Numbered from the stretch's first letter, positions 24,835-36,865 are shown. The stretch is DNA of 64,000 nucleotides from Paenibacillus sambharensis (GCF_003233845.1 NZ_QKRB01000055.1:62001-126000), one strand, 5' to 3'. The notes: a model not told the origin generated them from the letters alone. A program made the numbers and translations.

Positions 24835-24902
24835 AGACGGCCACCCGCCGCTGCTGGACCGGCCTGATTAAGGCCGGCCAGCGGCAGAGCGATGGCCGTT
24901 CT
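24835..24902 (-). promoter_or_regulatory. large stem-loop between carB and pyrF
   Basis: ACGGCCA pairs with TGGCCGT at the base; GCCGCTG and CCGGCCT pair with AGGCCGG and CAGCGGC inside. The structure is very GC-rich and has no clear T run, so it is not a standard terminator. It sits 3 bp from the carB stop codon and may protect or process the mRNA or reduce pyrFE expression. Confidence 0.5.
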
Positions 24903-24905
24903 ATA

Positions 24906-27900
24906 TTATGCGTTCGGCATCAGCACCGGCATTGCACGCGAGGAGAAGTTGATCGCCTCCAGCATGTTCAGCAGGGCGCGTACCGTATCAAGCGAGGTCA
25001 TACAAACAATGCCGTTCTCAACAGCTTCACGGCGAATCCGGAAGCCGTCCCGCTCAGGCGTCTTGCCTTTGGTCAGCGTGTTGACAACAAAGTGTGCCTG
25101 GCCATTGCGGATCAGATCCAGAATGTTTGGCGAGCCCTCGCTCAGCTTGTTCACACGGGTGACCCGAAGACCAGCTTCTTCAAGCGCAGTCGCCGTACCG
25201 CCCGTAGCGATAATATTGTAGCCAAGCTCGTAGAAGCCGCGCAAAATATCAATCGTCTCGGCTTTGTCCTTGTCCGCGACGGTCGCAATGATTGATCCGG
25301 TTGGCGGGATCCTCATGCCGGCGCCGATAAGGCCTTTGTACAGCGCCTTAGCATACTGGATGTCACGGCCCATAACCTCACCGGTTGATTTCATCTCCGG
25401 CGTCAGTGTCGGGTCGACCCGGCGCAGCTTGGCGAAGGAGAACACCGGCACTTTAACCGATACGAATTCATCCTCCGGCCACAGTCCTTCGCTGTAGCCA
25501 AGATCCGCCAGCTTGTTGCCGAGGATTGCCTGTGTCGCCAGGTTTGCCATCGGCACGTTCGTAACCTTGCTCAGGAACGGCACCGTACGGGACGATCTCG
25601 GGTTAACCTCGATCACATACACCTTTTCCTTGTAGATAACGAACTGGATGTTGACCGTACCAATGACCTTGAATTCCTTGGCAATCTTGATCGTGATGTC
25701 GACAATCTCCTGCTTGATTTCATCCGACAGGGATTGCGGCGGATACACGGCGATCGAGTCGCCGGAGTGAACGCCTGCGCGCTCCACATGCTCCATGATG
25801 CCTGGGATCAGCACTGTCTCGCCATCGCAGATCGCGTCAACTTCCGCTTCCTTGCCAAGCATGTAGCGGTCAATCAGCACCGGATGCTCCGGGTTAACCC
25901 GGACCGCTTCCGCCATATAGCGGAGAAGCTCTTCATCGGAGTACACGATTTCCATCGCACGGCCGCCAAGCACGTAAGATGGACGGACAAGAACCGGATA
26001 GCCCAGCTTGCTGGCGGTGCTGACCGCTTCGTCCACAGAAGTGACTGTGCTGCCTTCCGGCTGGGCGATGTCCAGCTTGCGCAGCAGCGCTTCGAATTTC
26101 TTCCGGTCCTCTGCCGCATCAATGCTCTCCAGGCTGGAGCCCAGGATGCGGACACCCGCCTTCGCCAGCGGAGCCGCCAGATTGATTGCAGTCTGACCGC
26201 CGAACTGCACGATGACACCGATCGGCTTCTCCTGCTCGATGACATTCATGACATCCTCGAAGAACAGCGGTTCAAAGTACAGACGATCAGAGGTTGAGAA
26301 ATCCGTCGATACGGTCTCCGGGTTGTTATTGATAATAACTGCTTCATAGCCCGCATTCTGAATGGCCCAGACCGCATGCACGGTCGAGTAGTCAAACTCA
26401 ATGCCCTGGCCAATCCGGATCGGACCCGAGCCGAGCACCAGGACCTTCTCCTTCTCGGACTCAGTTACTTCATTTTCGACCTCATAGGTCGAGTAGTAGT
26501 AAGGCGTAGTGGCTTCAAATTCTGCCGCACAGGTGTCAACCATCTTGTATACCGGTCTGAGGTTCAGATCATTCCGCAGCGAACGGATATCGAGCTCATC
26601 CGTATAGTCAGCTGCTGCTCCGCCTTCACGGCGCAGCTCGGCGATTGAGCGGTCGGAGAAGCCTTTGCGCTTGGCTTCGTAAAGCAGCTCTTCGGTAAGC
26701 TCAGCTTCTGATTTCAGCCGCTCCTCGAAAGCAACGATTCCCTCAATCTTGTCAAGGAACCACCAGTCAATATTCGTCAGATCCTGAATCTCCTGCAACT
26801 TGTAGCCGCGGCGGAACGCTTCGGCAACCAGGAACATCCGCTCGTCATCCGGCTTTGCGAGCCGTGTGCGCAGCACTTCGTCCTCAATGCCCGGAGCATC
26901 CTTCAGATGAATACGATGAACACCGATTTCAAGCGAGCGCACTGCCTTGTGCATGGACTCCTCAAAGGTACGGCCAATTGCCATCACCTCGCCGGTCGCC
27001 TTCATCTGGGTGCCCAGCTTGCGGTTGGCCGAGATGAACTTATCGAACGGCCAGCGCGGGATTTTCGATACAATATAATCAAGGGTTGGCTCGAAGCAGG
27101 CATAGGTCTGGCCGGTTACCGGATTCACGATCTCATCCAGCGTATAACCGATTGCAATCTTCGCCGCCATCTTGGCGATCGGGTAACCGGTTGCCTTGGA
27201 GGCCAAGGCCGATGAACGGCTTACCCGCGGATTCACTTCAATGACATAGTATTGATAGCTGTACGGATCAAGCGCGAACTGCACATTACAGCCGCCTTCA
27301 ATGTTCAGGGCACGGATAATCTTCAAGGATGCGGAACGCAGCATCTGATACTCCCGGTCGGAGAGCGTCTGGCTCGGCGCCACAACGATGCTGTCGCCTG
27401 TATGGACGCCAACCGGATCGAAGTTCTCCATGTTACATACGACGATACAGTTATCGTTCGCATCACGCATAACCTCGTATTCAACTTCCTTCATACCCGC
27501 GATGCTCTTCTCAACCAGACACTGGCTGATCGGGCTGTAGCGGATACCTGAAGCGACAATCTCCTTCAGCTCTTCCTCTGTGGAGCAGATGCCGCCGCCG
27601 GTTCCGCCCAGCGTGTACGCAGGACGCACGATGATCGGGTAGCCAATCTCATTGGCAAACTCGAGTGCTTCCTCAACCGTCGTAACAATTGTGCTTTCCG
27701 GCACCGGCTGCTCCAGCTCGCGCATCAGGTCACGGAACAGGTCACGGTCCTCTGCCTTCTCGATGGCAGTCAGCTGTGTGCCCAGCAGCTTCACATTCTC
27801 GCGGTCCAGCACGCCTGCGCGTGCCAGCTCCACCGCCATGTTAAGACCAGTCTGGCCGCCCAGAGTCGGCAGCAGGCCGTCCGGTCGCTCCTGTCTGATG

Positions 27901-28130
27901 ATCTGTGTAACAAAATCCAGGGTAATCGGTTCGATATATACTTTGTCCGCCATGTTCGTATCAGTCATAATCGTTGCCGGGTTGCTGTTGATCAGGACAA
28001 CCTCGTAGCCTTCTTCTTTCAGGGCCTGGCAGGCCTGTGTACCGGCATAGTCAAACTCTGCCGCCTGGCCGATGACGATTGGACCCGAGCCAATGACGAG
28101 AATTTTCTTCAGTTCATTATTTTTGGGCAT
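24906..28130 (-). CDS. carB: carbamoyl-phosphate synthase large subunit
   Basis: A 1074-residue large subunit that forms carbamoyl phosphate from bicarbonate, ammonia from the small subunit and two ATP. It has two homologous ATP-grasp halves, each starting with a GSGPIVIGQ or GSGPIRIGQ loop, then a C-terminal allosteric MGS-like domain (about residues 935-1074, from [13 protein letters not shown]). Length matches the family (1070). It overlaps carA by 14 bp. In B. subtilis the paralogous pair pyrAA/pyrAB is the pyrimidine-specific enzyme; the context here is the same. Confidence 0.97.
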   Translation of the reverse strand: MPKNNELKKILVIGSGPIVIGQAAEFDYAGTQACQALKEEGYEVVLINSNPATIMTDTNMADKVYIEPITLDFVTQIIRQERPDGLLPTLGGQTGLNMAVELARAGVLDRENVKLLGTQLTAIEKAEDRDLFRDLMRELEQPVPESTIVTTVEEALEFANEIGYPIIVRPAYTLGGTGGGICSTEEELKEIVASGIRYSPISQCLVEKSIAGMKEVEYEVMRDANDNCIVVCNMENFDPVGVHTGDSIVVAPSQTLSDREYQMLRSASLKIIRALNIEGGCNVQFALDPYSYQYYVIEVNPRVSRSSALASKATGYPIAKMAAKIAIGYTLDEIVNPVTGQTYACFEPTLDYIVSKIPRWPFDKFISANRKLGTQMKATGEVMAIGRTFEESMHKAVRSLEIGVHRIHLKDAPGIEDEVLRTRLAKPDDERMFLVAEAFRRGYKLQEIQDLTNIDWWFLDKIEGIVAFEERLKSEAELTEELLYEAKRKGFSDRSIAELRREGGAAADYTDELDIRSLRNDLNLRPVYKMVDTCAAEFEATTPYYYSTYEVENEVTESEKEKVLVLGSGPIRIGQGIEFDYSTVHAVWAIQNAGYEAVIINNNPETVSTDFSTSDRLYFEPLFFEDVMNVIEQEKPIGVIVQFGGQTAINLAAPLAKAGVRILGSSLESIDAAEDRKKFEALLRKLDIAQPEGSTVTSVDEAVSTASKLGYPVLVRPSYVLGGRAMEIVYSDEELLRYMAEAVRVNPEHPVLIDRYMLGKEAEVDAICDGETVLIPGIMEHVERAGVHSGDSIAVYPPQSLSDEIKQEIVDITIKIAKEFKVIGTVNIQFVIYKEKVYVIEVNPRSSRTVPFLSKVTNVPMANLATQAILGNKLADLGYSEGLWPEDEFVSVKVPVFSFAKLRRVDPTLTPEMKSTGEVMGRDIQYAKALYKGLIGAGMRIPPTGSIIATVADKDKAETIDILRGFYELGYNIIATGGTATALEEAGLRVTRVNKLSEGSPNILDLIRNGQAHFVVNTLTKGKTPERDGFRIRREAVENGIVCMTSLDTVRALLNMLEAINFSSRAMPVLMPNA

Positions 28131-29262
28131 AGCTCAGTTCTCCTCTCAACGATTCCGACAACCGTGCCTGGCGCGGCATTTGCGGGTTGTTTCTCTTATG
28201 TTCGCGGATCATATCCAGAAACTCATCGAAGAGATAGCTGGAGTCGAATGGACCCGGTGCTGCTTCCGGATGGTACTGCACCGAGAATGCCGGATACGCA
28301 GCATGTCTCAGGCCTTCAATTGTGCGGTCATTATTGTTGATATGTGTGATCTCAAGACCTGTTCCGACGATTGACTCCTCCAACACGGTATAACCATGGT
28401 TCTGAGAAGTGATATAGCAGCGGTTCGTCTTCAGGTCCTTAACCGGATGATTGCCGCCGCGGTGGCCGAATTTCAGCTTCGTTGTATCCGCGCCGCAGGC
28501 AAGTGCGAACAGCTGGTGGCCGAGACAGATGCCGAAGATCGGGAATTCACCCAGCAGCTCTGCGATAACCTTGACCGCATGCTGTACGTCCTTCGGGTCC
28601 CCGGGGCCGTTAGACAACTGAATGCCATCCGGGTTAAGACGGCGGATCTGTTCAGCTGATGTGTCATGAGGCACGACCATCACTTCACAGCCGCGCTTGG
28701 TCAGCTCACGGAGAATGCCGCTCTTCGCGCCGTAATCAATCAGGACGATCCGTTCACGGTTGCCCGGTACGTTGATATAGCTCTTCGTCGACGTGCGCGG
28801 AACCTGATCCGTCATGATCTGGGTCACGCCCAGACGCTCCATCAGCTCTTCAACCGGCGCGTTGCTTGTTGTCAGCACGCCTTTCATTGTGCCGTGATGC
28901 CTAATTTTGCGTGTCAGCATCCGTGTATCGATATCGCTGATTCCCGGAATGCCGGACTCCTTCAGAAGTGCCTCCAGCGAGTACTCCGCCCGCCAGTTGC
29001 TTGGAATCGGCTCATGCCGGCGGACTACGAAGCCGTGAACGGCTGGTGTAATGCATTCGAAATCATCGCGGGCAATACCGTAGTTGCCGATCAGCGGGTA
29101 GGTCATGGTTACGATTTGTCCGCAGTAGGATGGATCAGACAATACTTCCTGATAGCCGGTAATACCGGTGTTAAAGACCACCTCACCGAATTTCTCGCTA
29201 TCGGCGCCGAACGAACGTCCGGTAAACAGGGTACCGTCTTCCAGTAATAATCTCGCTTGCAT
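28117..29262 (-). CDS. carA: carbamoyl-phosphate synthase small subunit
   Basis: A 381-residue glutaminase subunit. The catalytic Cys is C246 in FGICLGHQ; the His and Glu of the triad are in the [10 protein letters not shown] segment. The N-terminal half is the CarA-specific domain ([14 protein letters not shown]). It starts with ATG behind AAGGAGTGGTGATAACGG. It lies between pyrC and carB, 46 bp after pyrC. Confidence 0.97.
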   Translation of the reverse strand: MQARLLLEDGTLFTGRSFGADSEKFGEVVFNTGITGYQEVLSDPSYCGQIVTMTYPLIGNYGIARDDFECITPAVHGFVVRRHEPIPSNWRAEYSLEALLKESGIPGISDIDTRMLTRKIRHHGTMKGVLTTSNAPVEELMERLGVTQIMTDQVPRTSTKSYINVPGNRERIVLIDYGAKSGILRELTKRGCEVMVVPHDTSAEQIRRLNPDGIQLSNGPGDPKDVQHAVKVIAELLGEFPIFGICLGHQLFALACGADTTKLKFGHRGGNHPVKDLKTNRCYITSQNHGYTVLEESIVGTGLEITHINNNDRTIEGLRHAAYPAFSVQYHPEAAPGPFDSSYLFDEFLDMIREHKRNNPQMPRQARLSESLRGELSYAQK

Positions 29263-29308
29263 CCGTTATCACCACTCCTTGAGTCTTAGTTTCACTATAT
29301 GCAGGTTA

Positions 29309-30595
29309 TTAAGCGTCAGCCCATACTGTTCTTCCGGCAACAATTGTGGCAACAGGGAAGCCGTACAGCTCCCATCCGCCGAATGGTGTATTCTTGCTCT
29401 TGGACAAGAACGTTTCCGGATCAACCTTACGCTCGGTTTCCAAGTCCACCACCGTAATATCTGCGGGTGCACCCGGCTTCAGCCTGCCGGAAGCCAATCC
29501 AAACACCTTGGCAGGATCACTTGTCATGCGCTGCAGGAGAAAGCCCAGCGACCAGCGGCCTGTCCGGACGAATTTTGTGTAGAGAAGAGGAAAGGCGGTC
29601 TCGAAGCCAACAATGCCGAATGGCGCCAGCTGCATGCCCTTCGCCTTCTCTTCCGCGCTGTGCGGCGCATGGTCGGTTACGATCATATCAATCGTGCCGT
29701 CCTCAAGTCCCTCAATGACTGCCGCAACATCCCTTGGTGTGCGAAGCGGCGGATTCATTTTCCAGTTGGAATCAAGTCCGGGTATATCTTCATCCGACAG
29801 CACCAGGTGATGCGGACACACTTCTGCCGTCACCTTCACGCCGATCTGCTTCGCCAGCCGGATCAGCCGGACAGATTGCTCTGTGCTGACATGGCACACA
29901 TGGTAATGGACACCGGTCGCCTCAGCCAGCAGAACATCACGGCCAACATGAATCGCTTCCGATTCATTCGGAATGCCCTTCAATCCATGCTTCTTCGCAA
30001 AGCTGCCTTCCGATACGGCCGCTCCTTCAACCAGCGAGTCATCCTCACAGTGGGCGATAATCGGCATACCGAGCGAGTGCGCGAGCGCCATGGCATCCTT
30101 CATCATCTGTGCGTTCTGCACGCCGACTCCGTCGTCTGTAAAGCCGATCGCGCCCGCTTCCTTCAAGGCTGCAAAATCTGTCAGCTCACGGCCGAGCTCA
30201 TTCTTCGTAATCGCTGCATACGGCAGGACATTCACAACACCTTCACTTGCCGCCTTGCTGCGGATATATTCAATCGTCTCGGGCGTATCGGTCACCGGCC
30301 TGGTGTTTGGCATGCAGGCAATTGTCGTAAATCCGCCCTTAGCCGCCGATTTTGTACCCGTTATGATGTCTTCCTTGTGTTCAAATCCGGGGTCGCGCAA
30401 ATGGACGTGCATATCGATAAATCCGGCGGACACCAGCTTGCCTGCAGCGTCGATTATCTCGCAGCCTGCTGTGTCAGGCTGCTCCTGGCCGTCCACGATC
30501 TCCGAGATCAAGCCGTCTTCGACCCGCACATGCCTGCTGTCCAGCCGCCCGGCTTCCTCGTTCCATATCAGGCCGTTCAAAATCCATAATGCCAT
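29309..30595 (-). CDS. pyrC: dihydroorotase
   Basis: A 428-residue zinc amidohydrolase that cyclises carbamoyl-aspartate to dihydroorotate. The metal site begins with DMHVHLRDPG (H63, H65); HCEDDSL and DHAPHS further on give the remaining ligands and catalytic Asp. The length and DHOase type I pattern match the Bacillus enzyme. The start is the ATG before GCATTATGG (residues ALWILNG) with AAGGGAGAACG upstream; the frame extends to 30631 but without a site. Confidence 0.95.
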   Translation of the reverse strand: MALWILNGLIWNEEAGRLDSRHVRVEDGLISEIVDGQEQPDTAGCEIIDAAGKLVSAGFIDMHVHLRDPGFEHKEDIITGTKSAAKGGFTTIACMPNTRPVTDTPETIEYIRSKAASEGVVNVLPYAAITKNELGRELTDFAALKEAGAIGFTDDGVGVQNAQMMKDAMALAHSLGMPIIAHCEDDSLVEGAAVSEGSFAKKHGLKGIPNESEAIHVGRDVLLAEATGVHYHVCHVSTEQSVRLIRLAKQIGVKVTAEVCPHHLVLSDEDIPGLDSNWKMNPPLRTPRDVAAVIEGLEDGTIDMIVTDHAPHSAEEKAKGMQLAPFGIVGFETAFPLLYTKFVRTGRWSLGFLLQRMTSDPAKVFGLASGRLKPGAPADITVVDLETERKVDPETFLSKSKNTPFGGWELYGFPVATIVAGRTVWADA

Positions 30596-30679
30596 CGATT
30601 CGTTCTCCCTTCGGTTATCTTTCCACAACATCCAGGCGTTACTTGCAGCCCGCTGTTACTAATTTATCATAAGCTCTCA

Positions 30680-32177
<1,498 letters not shown>

Positions 32178-32205
32178 TCACCTGATGGTTCCCGCAATTG
32201 GCCAT

Positions 32206-32234
32206 AAAAAAACTCCTTGCTGTTCGCAAGGAGT
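32206..32234 (-). terminator. PyrR-controlled attenuator of the pyr operon
   Basis: A 9-bp stem ACTCCTTGC / GCAAGGAGT with a 5-nt loop (GAACA), followed by TTTTTTTAT on the minus strand, in the pyrR leader. The GCAAGG of the PyrR-binding region upstream could pair with CCTTGC here to form the competing antiterminator. Confidence 0.85.
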
Positions 32235-32341
32235 CGGCGCGCATAAGGAAGGGACACCGAGAGTGCAGGGCAGATGGGTATGAGGAACCATCCGCTCCCT
32301 GATTATCGGGGCGTTCCAATTGCAATTCACGTTACCTTGCC

Positions 32342-32355
32342 AGCCTCACGGGACT
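32342..32355 (-). promoter_or_regulatory. PyrR-binding RNA loop
   Basis: On the minus strand the leader reads AGTCCCGTGAGGCT, which matches the PyrR recognition consensus ARUCCNGNGAGGYU at every position. It lies about 110 nt upstream of the attenuator. Confidence 0.85.
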
Positions 32356-32389
32356 GAGTTAAAGGTACTGCTGTTATGAAGTTAGTAGA

Positions 32390-32418
32390 ATTATGCCATG
32401 ACCGGGAGAAGAAGTCAA
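32390..32418 (-). promoter_or_regulatory. sigma-A promoter of the pyr operon
   Basis: TTGACT and CATAAT with an exact 17-bp spacer. The expected start is near 32383, giving a leader of about 240 nt before pyrR. The -35 touches the end of the dapL terminator hairpin. Confidence 0.85.
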
Positions 32419-32463
32419 GAGGAGGCGAGCATCCCGGCAATTGCCGGGCCGCTGCCTCCTCTT
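32417..32463 (-). terminator. terminator-like hairpin after dapL
   Basis: AAGAGGAGGC pairs with GCCTCCTCTT around an inner CCCGGCA/TGCCGGG stem. The T tract is broken (TTGACTTCTTC), so it may be weak; the pyr -35 overlaps its end. Confidence 0.6.
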
Positions 32464-32485
32464 CACATCCGTTTCTTGCTATGAT

Positions 32486-33721
32486 TTACAGGCTCAGCTT
32501 GCGGATCCGCTCTACCGCTGCTTCCGTATTCTCGCGGCTGCCAAACGCCGTCAAGCGGAAGTAGCCTTGGCCAGCCTGCCCAAAGCCAACCCCTGGTGTA
32601 CCCACGATGTTCGCTTCACCAAGCAGCTTGTCGAAGAATGCCCAGGAATCGAGCCCGCTCGGCGTCTTCAGCCAGATGTAAGGCGCATTGACGCCGCCAT
32701 AGACATCCAGGCCAAGCGACTTCAGTCCGTCGCGGATAATGCCAGCGTTGGTCATGTAGTAGTCGACAAGCGAATTGATCTGCTCCTTGCCTTCCGGCGA
32801 ATAGATGGCAGCAGCGCCACGCTGAGTCACGTAGGACACGCCATTGAACTTCGTTGTGTGGCGGCGGTTCCACAGGTCGGCAACCGTTACATCATTGCCG
32901 TCTGCGTCCTTGGCCTTAAGCTCGCGAGGCACAACGGTGTAAGCACAGCGTACACCCGTGAAGCCAGCTGTCTTCGAGAAGCTGCGGAATTCGATCGCCA
33001 CTTCCTTCGCGCCTTCCACTTCATAGATGCTGTGCGGCACATCTTCCTCTTGGATAAAGGCCTCGTAAGCGGAGTCGAACAGAATGATGCTGTTGTTTTC
33101 CTTCGCGTAATCGACCCACTTCTTCAGCTCTTCCTTCGTGAGCGTCATGCCCGTCGGGTTGTTCGGATAGCAGAGATAGATCAGATCGACTTTGCGGGAC
33201 GGCAGCTCCGGCTTGAAGTTGTTGTCCGCATCGCAGCGCAGGTACACAATGTTCTCATATTGGTTCTTCTCTTTATTAAACGAACCGGAACGGCCTGCCA
33301 TAACGTTCGTATCTACATAAACCGGGTATACCGGGTCTTGTACCGCAACGACCGCATCCTGGCTGAAGATCTCCTGAATGTTGCCGACATCACATTTGGA
33401 ACCGTCGCTGACGAATACTTCATTCATCTGAAGGTCGATTCCGCGTGCCTTGTAGTCATTCTGAATGATCGCTTCCAGCAGAAAATCATACCCCTGCTCA
33501 GGACCATAGCCGCGGAAAGAATTGGACTGAGCAAGCTCATCCACCGCCGAATGCATCGCTTTCGTAACAGCTTCAGGAAGACCGCGAGTTACGTCGCCAA
33601 TACCCAAGCTGATAATTTGCGCATTGGGGTTCTCTTCGATAAATTTGGTTCTGCGCTTTGCAATTTCGGAAAAGAGGTAGCTGCCCTGCAGCTGCAGGAA
33701 GTTTTGATTAATCGTTGCCAT
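32486..33721 (-). CDS. dapL: LL-diaminopimelate aminotransferase
   Basis: A 411-residue class I PLP aminotransferase of the DapL type. It converts tetrahydrodipicolinate to LL-diaminopimelate in one step, bypassing the acyl-blocked route (dapH and related genes). The PLP lysine is K250 in [20 protein letters not shown] and [12 protein letters not shown] are DapL-specific blocks, and length is as expected (about 410). The start is ATG behind AAAGGTGAT. It is monocistronic, between rluD and the pyr operon, a place where Bacillus has no dapL. It supplies meso-DAP for wall (see murE) and lysine. Confidence 0.93.
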   Translation of the reverse strand: MATINQNFLQLQGSYLFSEIAKRRTKFIEENPNAQIISLGIGDVTRGLPEAVTKAMHSAVDELAQSNSFRGYGPEQGYDFLLEAIIQNDYKARGIDLQMNEVFVSDGSKCDVGNIQEIFSQDAVVAVQDPVYPVYVDTNVMAGRSGSFNKEKNQYENIVYLRCDADNNFKPELPSRKVDLIYLCYPNNPTGMTLTKEELKKWVDYAKENNSIILFDSAYEAFIQEEDVPHSIYEVEGAKEVAIEFRSFSKTAGFTGVRCAYTVVPRELKAKDADGNDVTVADLWNRRHTTKFNGVSYVTQRGAAAIYSPEGKEQINSLVDYYMTNAGIIRDGLKSLGLDVYGGVNAPYIWLKTPSGLDSWAFFDKLLGEANIVGTPGVGFGQAGQGYFRLTAFGSRENTEAAVERIRKLSL

Positions 33722-33957
33722 GTGTTTAATCACCTTTCTTCTGTATAATATGGGGCCCGCTACTGCAATTGTCTCGAAACGCCCATCCCTCCGGCCTAGT
33801 AGAACCGGCTTCATTTTCACTAGCATAGCTTACTTTACCCCGACGCATAATGCAGAATCTAATCGAAAGTTTGCACTATTTGTACGCATGGACTTCATAC
33901 CTGTTAAACGCCAGGAGAAAGCTCCTGCTTAAACGCGCAAGGCAGTTGATGCCCTTA
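33722..33957. other. gap between rluD and dapL
   Basis: It should carry the dapL promoter and an rluD terminator. A weak hairpin CAGGAG/CTCCTG (33912-33927) may be the latter. I found no good -35/-10 pair for dapL. Confidence 0.4.
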
Positions 33958-34926
33958 TTACCTGGTACGGAGCGCGTGGAGCACGTCTTCAAAATCCTGC
34001 GGCAGCGGTGCTTCAAACACCAGCTCCTCCCCTGTGCGGGGATGGATGAAACCTAGGACTGCAGCATGCAGAGCCTGCCCCTTCAGATCGACCGTCTTCG
34101 CTCTGCCGTATACCGGATCACCGGCCAGCGGATGCCCGATATATTTCATATGAACACGGATTTGATGCGTGCGCCCGGTCTCCAGCCGAAGCTCAAGCAG
34201 CGTATAATCAATGATCCGCTCCAATACAAGGAAGTGCGTAACTGCGTGCTTGGCCCCGCGGTCCGTTACCATAAACAGCTTGCGGTCCTGTGGGTCCCTC
34301 CCGATTGGCGCGTCAATTGTACCGTGGTCATGCGGAATGATGCCGTGTGCCAGCGCTATGTACTTGCGGGTAACGGTATGTTCCTTGAGCTGCCCGGCTA
34401 GCGAGGCATGAGCCATATCGTTCTTGGCTGCCATCAGCAGGCCCGAGGTATCCTTATCAATCCGGTGTACTATTCCCGGCCGTTTGACACCGTTGATTCC
34501 CGACAGATCCTTGCAATGATGCAGCAGCGCATTTACGACTGTGCCCGAGGAATGCCCCAGCGCCGGATGGACAACCATCCCTCTCGGCTTGTTGATTACA
34601 ATAACATCCTCGTCTTCGTACACGATATCCAGCGGAATGTCCTCCGGCAGAATCTCGGTCTCTTCCGGCTCTGGCGGCTGTACGGTCACCCGGTCTCCTT
34701 CAGCGATCTTGTAATTGGACTTAACAGTCAGACCATTCACCTTGACCGCGCCAGACTTAATCCATTCCTGGATTTGTGTCCGGGAGGTCCCTTCCTCACC
34801 GTACGCTTCCGTTACATATTTATCGATCCGGTCTCCCGCAAACGTATCCGCCACAATCCATTCCAGCAGTTCCTCTGCTTGATCAGCGGACAGATTCGTC
34901 GGGGTCTGCGTTTCGTCTTGTTTCAT
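33958..34926 (-). CDS. rluD: RluD-type 23S/large rRNA pseudouridine synthase
   Basis: A pseudouridine synthase of the RluA/RluD family (B. subtilis YlyB). An S4 RNA-binding domain is at the N-terminus (DRIDKYVTEAYGEEGTSRTQIQEWIKSG), and the catalytic motif HRIDKDTSGLL carries the essential Asp. GRTHQIRVHM is the second conserved motif. The usual targets are U1911-1917 of 23S rRNA. The start is unsure: I take the ATG at 34926, with GGAG 12 bp upstream; ATGs at 34944 and 34968 have no site. It overlaps the lspA end by 44 bp. Confidence 0.9.
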   Translation of the reverse strand: MKQDETQTPTNLSADQAEELLEWIVADTFAGDRIDKYVTEAYGEEGTSRTQIQEWIKSGAVKVNGLTVKSNYKIAEGDRVTVQPPEPEETEILPEDIPLDIVYEDEDVIVINKPRGMVVHPALGHSSGTVVNALLHHCKDLSGINGVKRPGIVHRIDKDTSGLLMAAKNDMAHASLAGQLKEHTVTRKYIALAHGIIPHDHGTIDAPIGRDPQDRKLFMVTDRGAKHAVTHFLVLERIIDYTLLELRLETGRTHQIRVHMKYIGHPLAGDPVYGRAKTVDLKGQALHAAVLGFIHPRTGEELVFEAPLPQDFEDVLHALRTR

Positions 34927-35422
34927 CTTCAGCGGCAGCTCCATCCTGTTTGGTCTTATTGTAGTCATTCTTCATATCAAGAATGGTATCCAGCAGTATC
35001 AGGCCCACACCGATTACAATGCCCATATCCGCAACGTTGAAGATCGGGAAGGTATACGAGCCGAAATTAAACTGCAGGAAATCAACAACCTCTCCGTATA
35101 GCGCACGATCCAGAAAATTACCGAAGGCACCGCCGAGCACCAGTCCAAGCGCGACCAGCAGCATCGTGTTGCCGGAATGACGATTCTTCTGTATGTACCA
35201 TATAATGCCGGCTACTACGAGAAGCGTTACGATAATGAAGAGCGTCGTTTGCTCTTTCAGTATGCCGAACGCCGCGCCGGGATTCCGGTGGGATGTGATA
35301 ATGAAAAAGTTGCCAATCACCGGGATTTGCTCGGCCAGTTCCAGCTGTGTTGCAATAATCCTCTTCGTGACCTGGTCAATTATGAACACGGCCAGTGCAA
35401 TCCAATAATAATACCCCTTCAC
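34883..35422 (-). CDS. lspA: lipoprotein signal peptidase
   Basis: A 179-residue membrane aspartyl protease with four helices that cleaves prolipoprotein signal peptides after lipidation. Catalytic Asp residues are D105 (NFLDR) and D132 (NVADM). The start is GTG behind GGAGGCGAAG; an upstream GTG at 35446 lacks a site. The C-terminus carries an unusual charged tail of about 30 residues (Asp/Lys/Glu/Arg-rich). Its promoter lies 80 bp upstream. It precedes rluD, as in Bacillus. Confidence 0.95.
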   Translation of the reverse strand: MKGYYYWIALAVFIIDQVTKRIIATQLELAEQIPVIGNFFIITSHRNPGAAFGILKEQTTLFIIVTLLVVAGIIWYIQKNRHSGNTMLLVALGLVLGGAFGNFLDRALYGEVVDFLQFNFGSYTFPIFNVADMGIVIGVGLILLDTILDMKNDYNKTKQDGAAAEDETRRNADPDESVR

Positions 35423-35504
35423 TCGCTTCGCCTCCGCCTGTCTCACCGGTTAGGGCCGGCTCTTCTGCACCCGCTCTCGCGGCCAAAATGCATATACCCA
35501 AAAT

Positions 35505-35533
35505 ATTGTAGCATAGCGCGTCCACCCGGACAA
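35505..35533 (-). promoter_or_regulatory. sigma-A promoter of lspA-rluD
   Basis: TTGTCC and TACAAT with a 17-bp spacer, about 80 bp before the lspA start. Confidence 0.8.
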
Positions 35534-35671
35534 TGCCGGGGAACAAACCCTGCATATGGTCCGAGCGAATAATGCTGCCATAAGCACCAATCAATCGTAG
35601 TGTCCCGCTCTTCTAAAATAAGCTCATTAGGTGCAGGCTAATGCTTAACAGACGTAAAGGAGGACACGTCC

Positions 35672-36397
35672 ATGAACCCATTGACCAAGCAGGCTGTGGC
35701 CGGGCTTCGGAACCAGCTCATCGAGGACCGTCAGCGCATCGAGCAGAAGCTCATCGACAATGAGCATTACGGCTTGGGTGATTCCCAGCGCGTGCTGACC
35801 GGCGAACTGTCTCCCATCGACAACCATCCCGGCGATTTGGCAACCGAGACGTATGAACGGGGCAAGGACATCGCACTGCTCGAGCAGGATGAGCTGCATC
35901 TGGCCCGCATTGATGAAGCACTTGAGGCGATGAATAAGGGCGAGTATGGCCTGTGCCGTTCCTGCGGGAATCCTATTCCGCTTGAACGGCTCCAGGCTCT
36001 TCCTGAAACGCTCTATTGTGTTGAGCATTCCCCACAGCGGGATGAGTCCCATCACCGTTCCGTGGAAGAGGAGTTTCTAAATCCGCCTTTCGGGCGCTCC
36101 AGTCTGGATGAACAAAGCTCGTATGCCGGCTTCGACGGAGAGGATGCCTGGCAGATTGTAGAGAGCTGGGGCAATTCCAATACGCCAGCACTCGCCGAAG
36201 ACACGGATATTGAATATGAGAAATTCATGATCGAAGCCGACGAGAATGAAGGCTTTGTAGAGCCCATCGAAAGCTTCCTTGCTACAGATATAACCGGGAC
36301 TCATGTTTCCGTCGTGCGCAGCCGGAAGTACCGCCAGTACCTCGAAAGCGGCGAAGGCGATCCGCTGCTCGAGGCGGGTACGAATGAGGAAGACTAA
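35672..36397 (+). CDS. TraR/DksA-type zinc-finger protein, YteA/YlyA family
   Basis: A 241-residue protein with an N-terminal coiled coil and a DksA-type finger, CRSCGNP...CVEHS (C95, C98, C116, H119; the last ligand is His where DksA has Cys). The acidic C-terminal 120 residues are typical of Bacillales YteA. Such proteins act at the RNA polymerase secondary channel; B. subtilis YlyA affects sigma-G-dependent genes, and it too lies next to lspA. Here it faces the other way, on the plus strand. The start has AAAGGAGGACACGTCC. Confidence 0.85.
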   Translation: MNPLTKQAVAGLRNQLIEDRQRIEQKLIDNEHYGLGDSQRVLTGELSPIDNHPGDLATETYERGKDIALLEQDELHLARIDEALEAMNKGEYGLCRSCGNPIPLERLQALPETLYCVEHSPQRDESHHRSVEEEFLNPPFGRSSLDEQSSYAGFDGEDAWQIVESWGNSNTPALAEDTDIEYEKFMIEADENEGFVEPIESFLATDITGTHVSVVRSRKYRQYLESGEGDPLLEAGTNEED

Positions 36398-36450
36398 GCT
36401 GGACTAAAGAGCCGGTTATCCGGTCTACTCACGCTTGCTAACGTTCCAAG

Positions 36451-36478
36451 GCCCGGCGGCTTTAAGCTGCCGGGTCTT
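36451..36478 (+). terminator. probable terminator between convergent genes
   Basis: CCCGGC and GCTT pair with AGC and GCCGGG around a short loop. T-rich bases (TCTTCT) follow on the plus strand; weak on the other. Confidence 0.5.
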
Positions 36479-36515
36479 CTCCAATGTCCTGGTTACCGCC
36501 AACCAGAACGGCTTC

Positions 36516-36842
36516 TTAATAAGCTCTGCCTTCCAGCTGATGCTGTACAATGCGGACAATATCCGCAATATAATCTCCGATAATCGGGAGATTCAGCTTG
36601 CCCAGCATCTGCAGCATATAGAGAATGGTTGCGGCAAAGAACGTAAATCCGATCGCGATTCCGACACCGCGTGCCGTGCCGCCGAGCAGATTCCGCCACA
36701 TCAGCGAAACCGGACGATTGAGCAGATCTACATATTCGGCGATCTTCGCCCTTTCCATGTCGTCGGATATACGCTCCAATCTGGTCCTCAACGTATTCAG
36801 GGACTGCTTCACGCCGTCCATCTCCTCGGTCTTTCCGCTCAT
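36516..36842 (-). CDS. DUF5665 membrane protein
   Basis: A 108-residue protein. The N-terminus is a coiled-coil-like helix (LNTLRTRLERI), then the DUF5665 block AEYVDLLNRPVSLMWRN, one long membrane helix (GIAIGFTFFAATILYML) and the conserved C-terminal IGDYIADIVRIVQ. Function unknown. The start is the ATG behind AAAGGAGG. It lies downstream of ileS, behind that gene's terminator, and has no visible promoter of its own. Confidence 0.8.
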   Translation of the reverse strand: MSGKTEEMDGVKQSLNTLRTRLERISDDMERAKIAEYVDLLNRPVSLMWRNLLGGTARGVGIAIGFTFFAATILYMLQMLGKLNLPIIGDYIADIVRIVQHQLEGRAY

Positions 36843-36865
36843 AACCAAGGCCTCCTTTCGATGCG

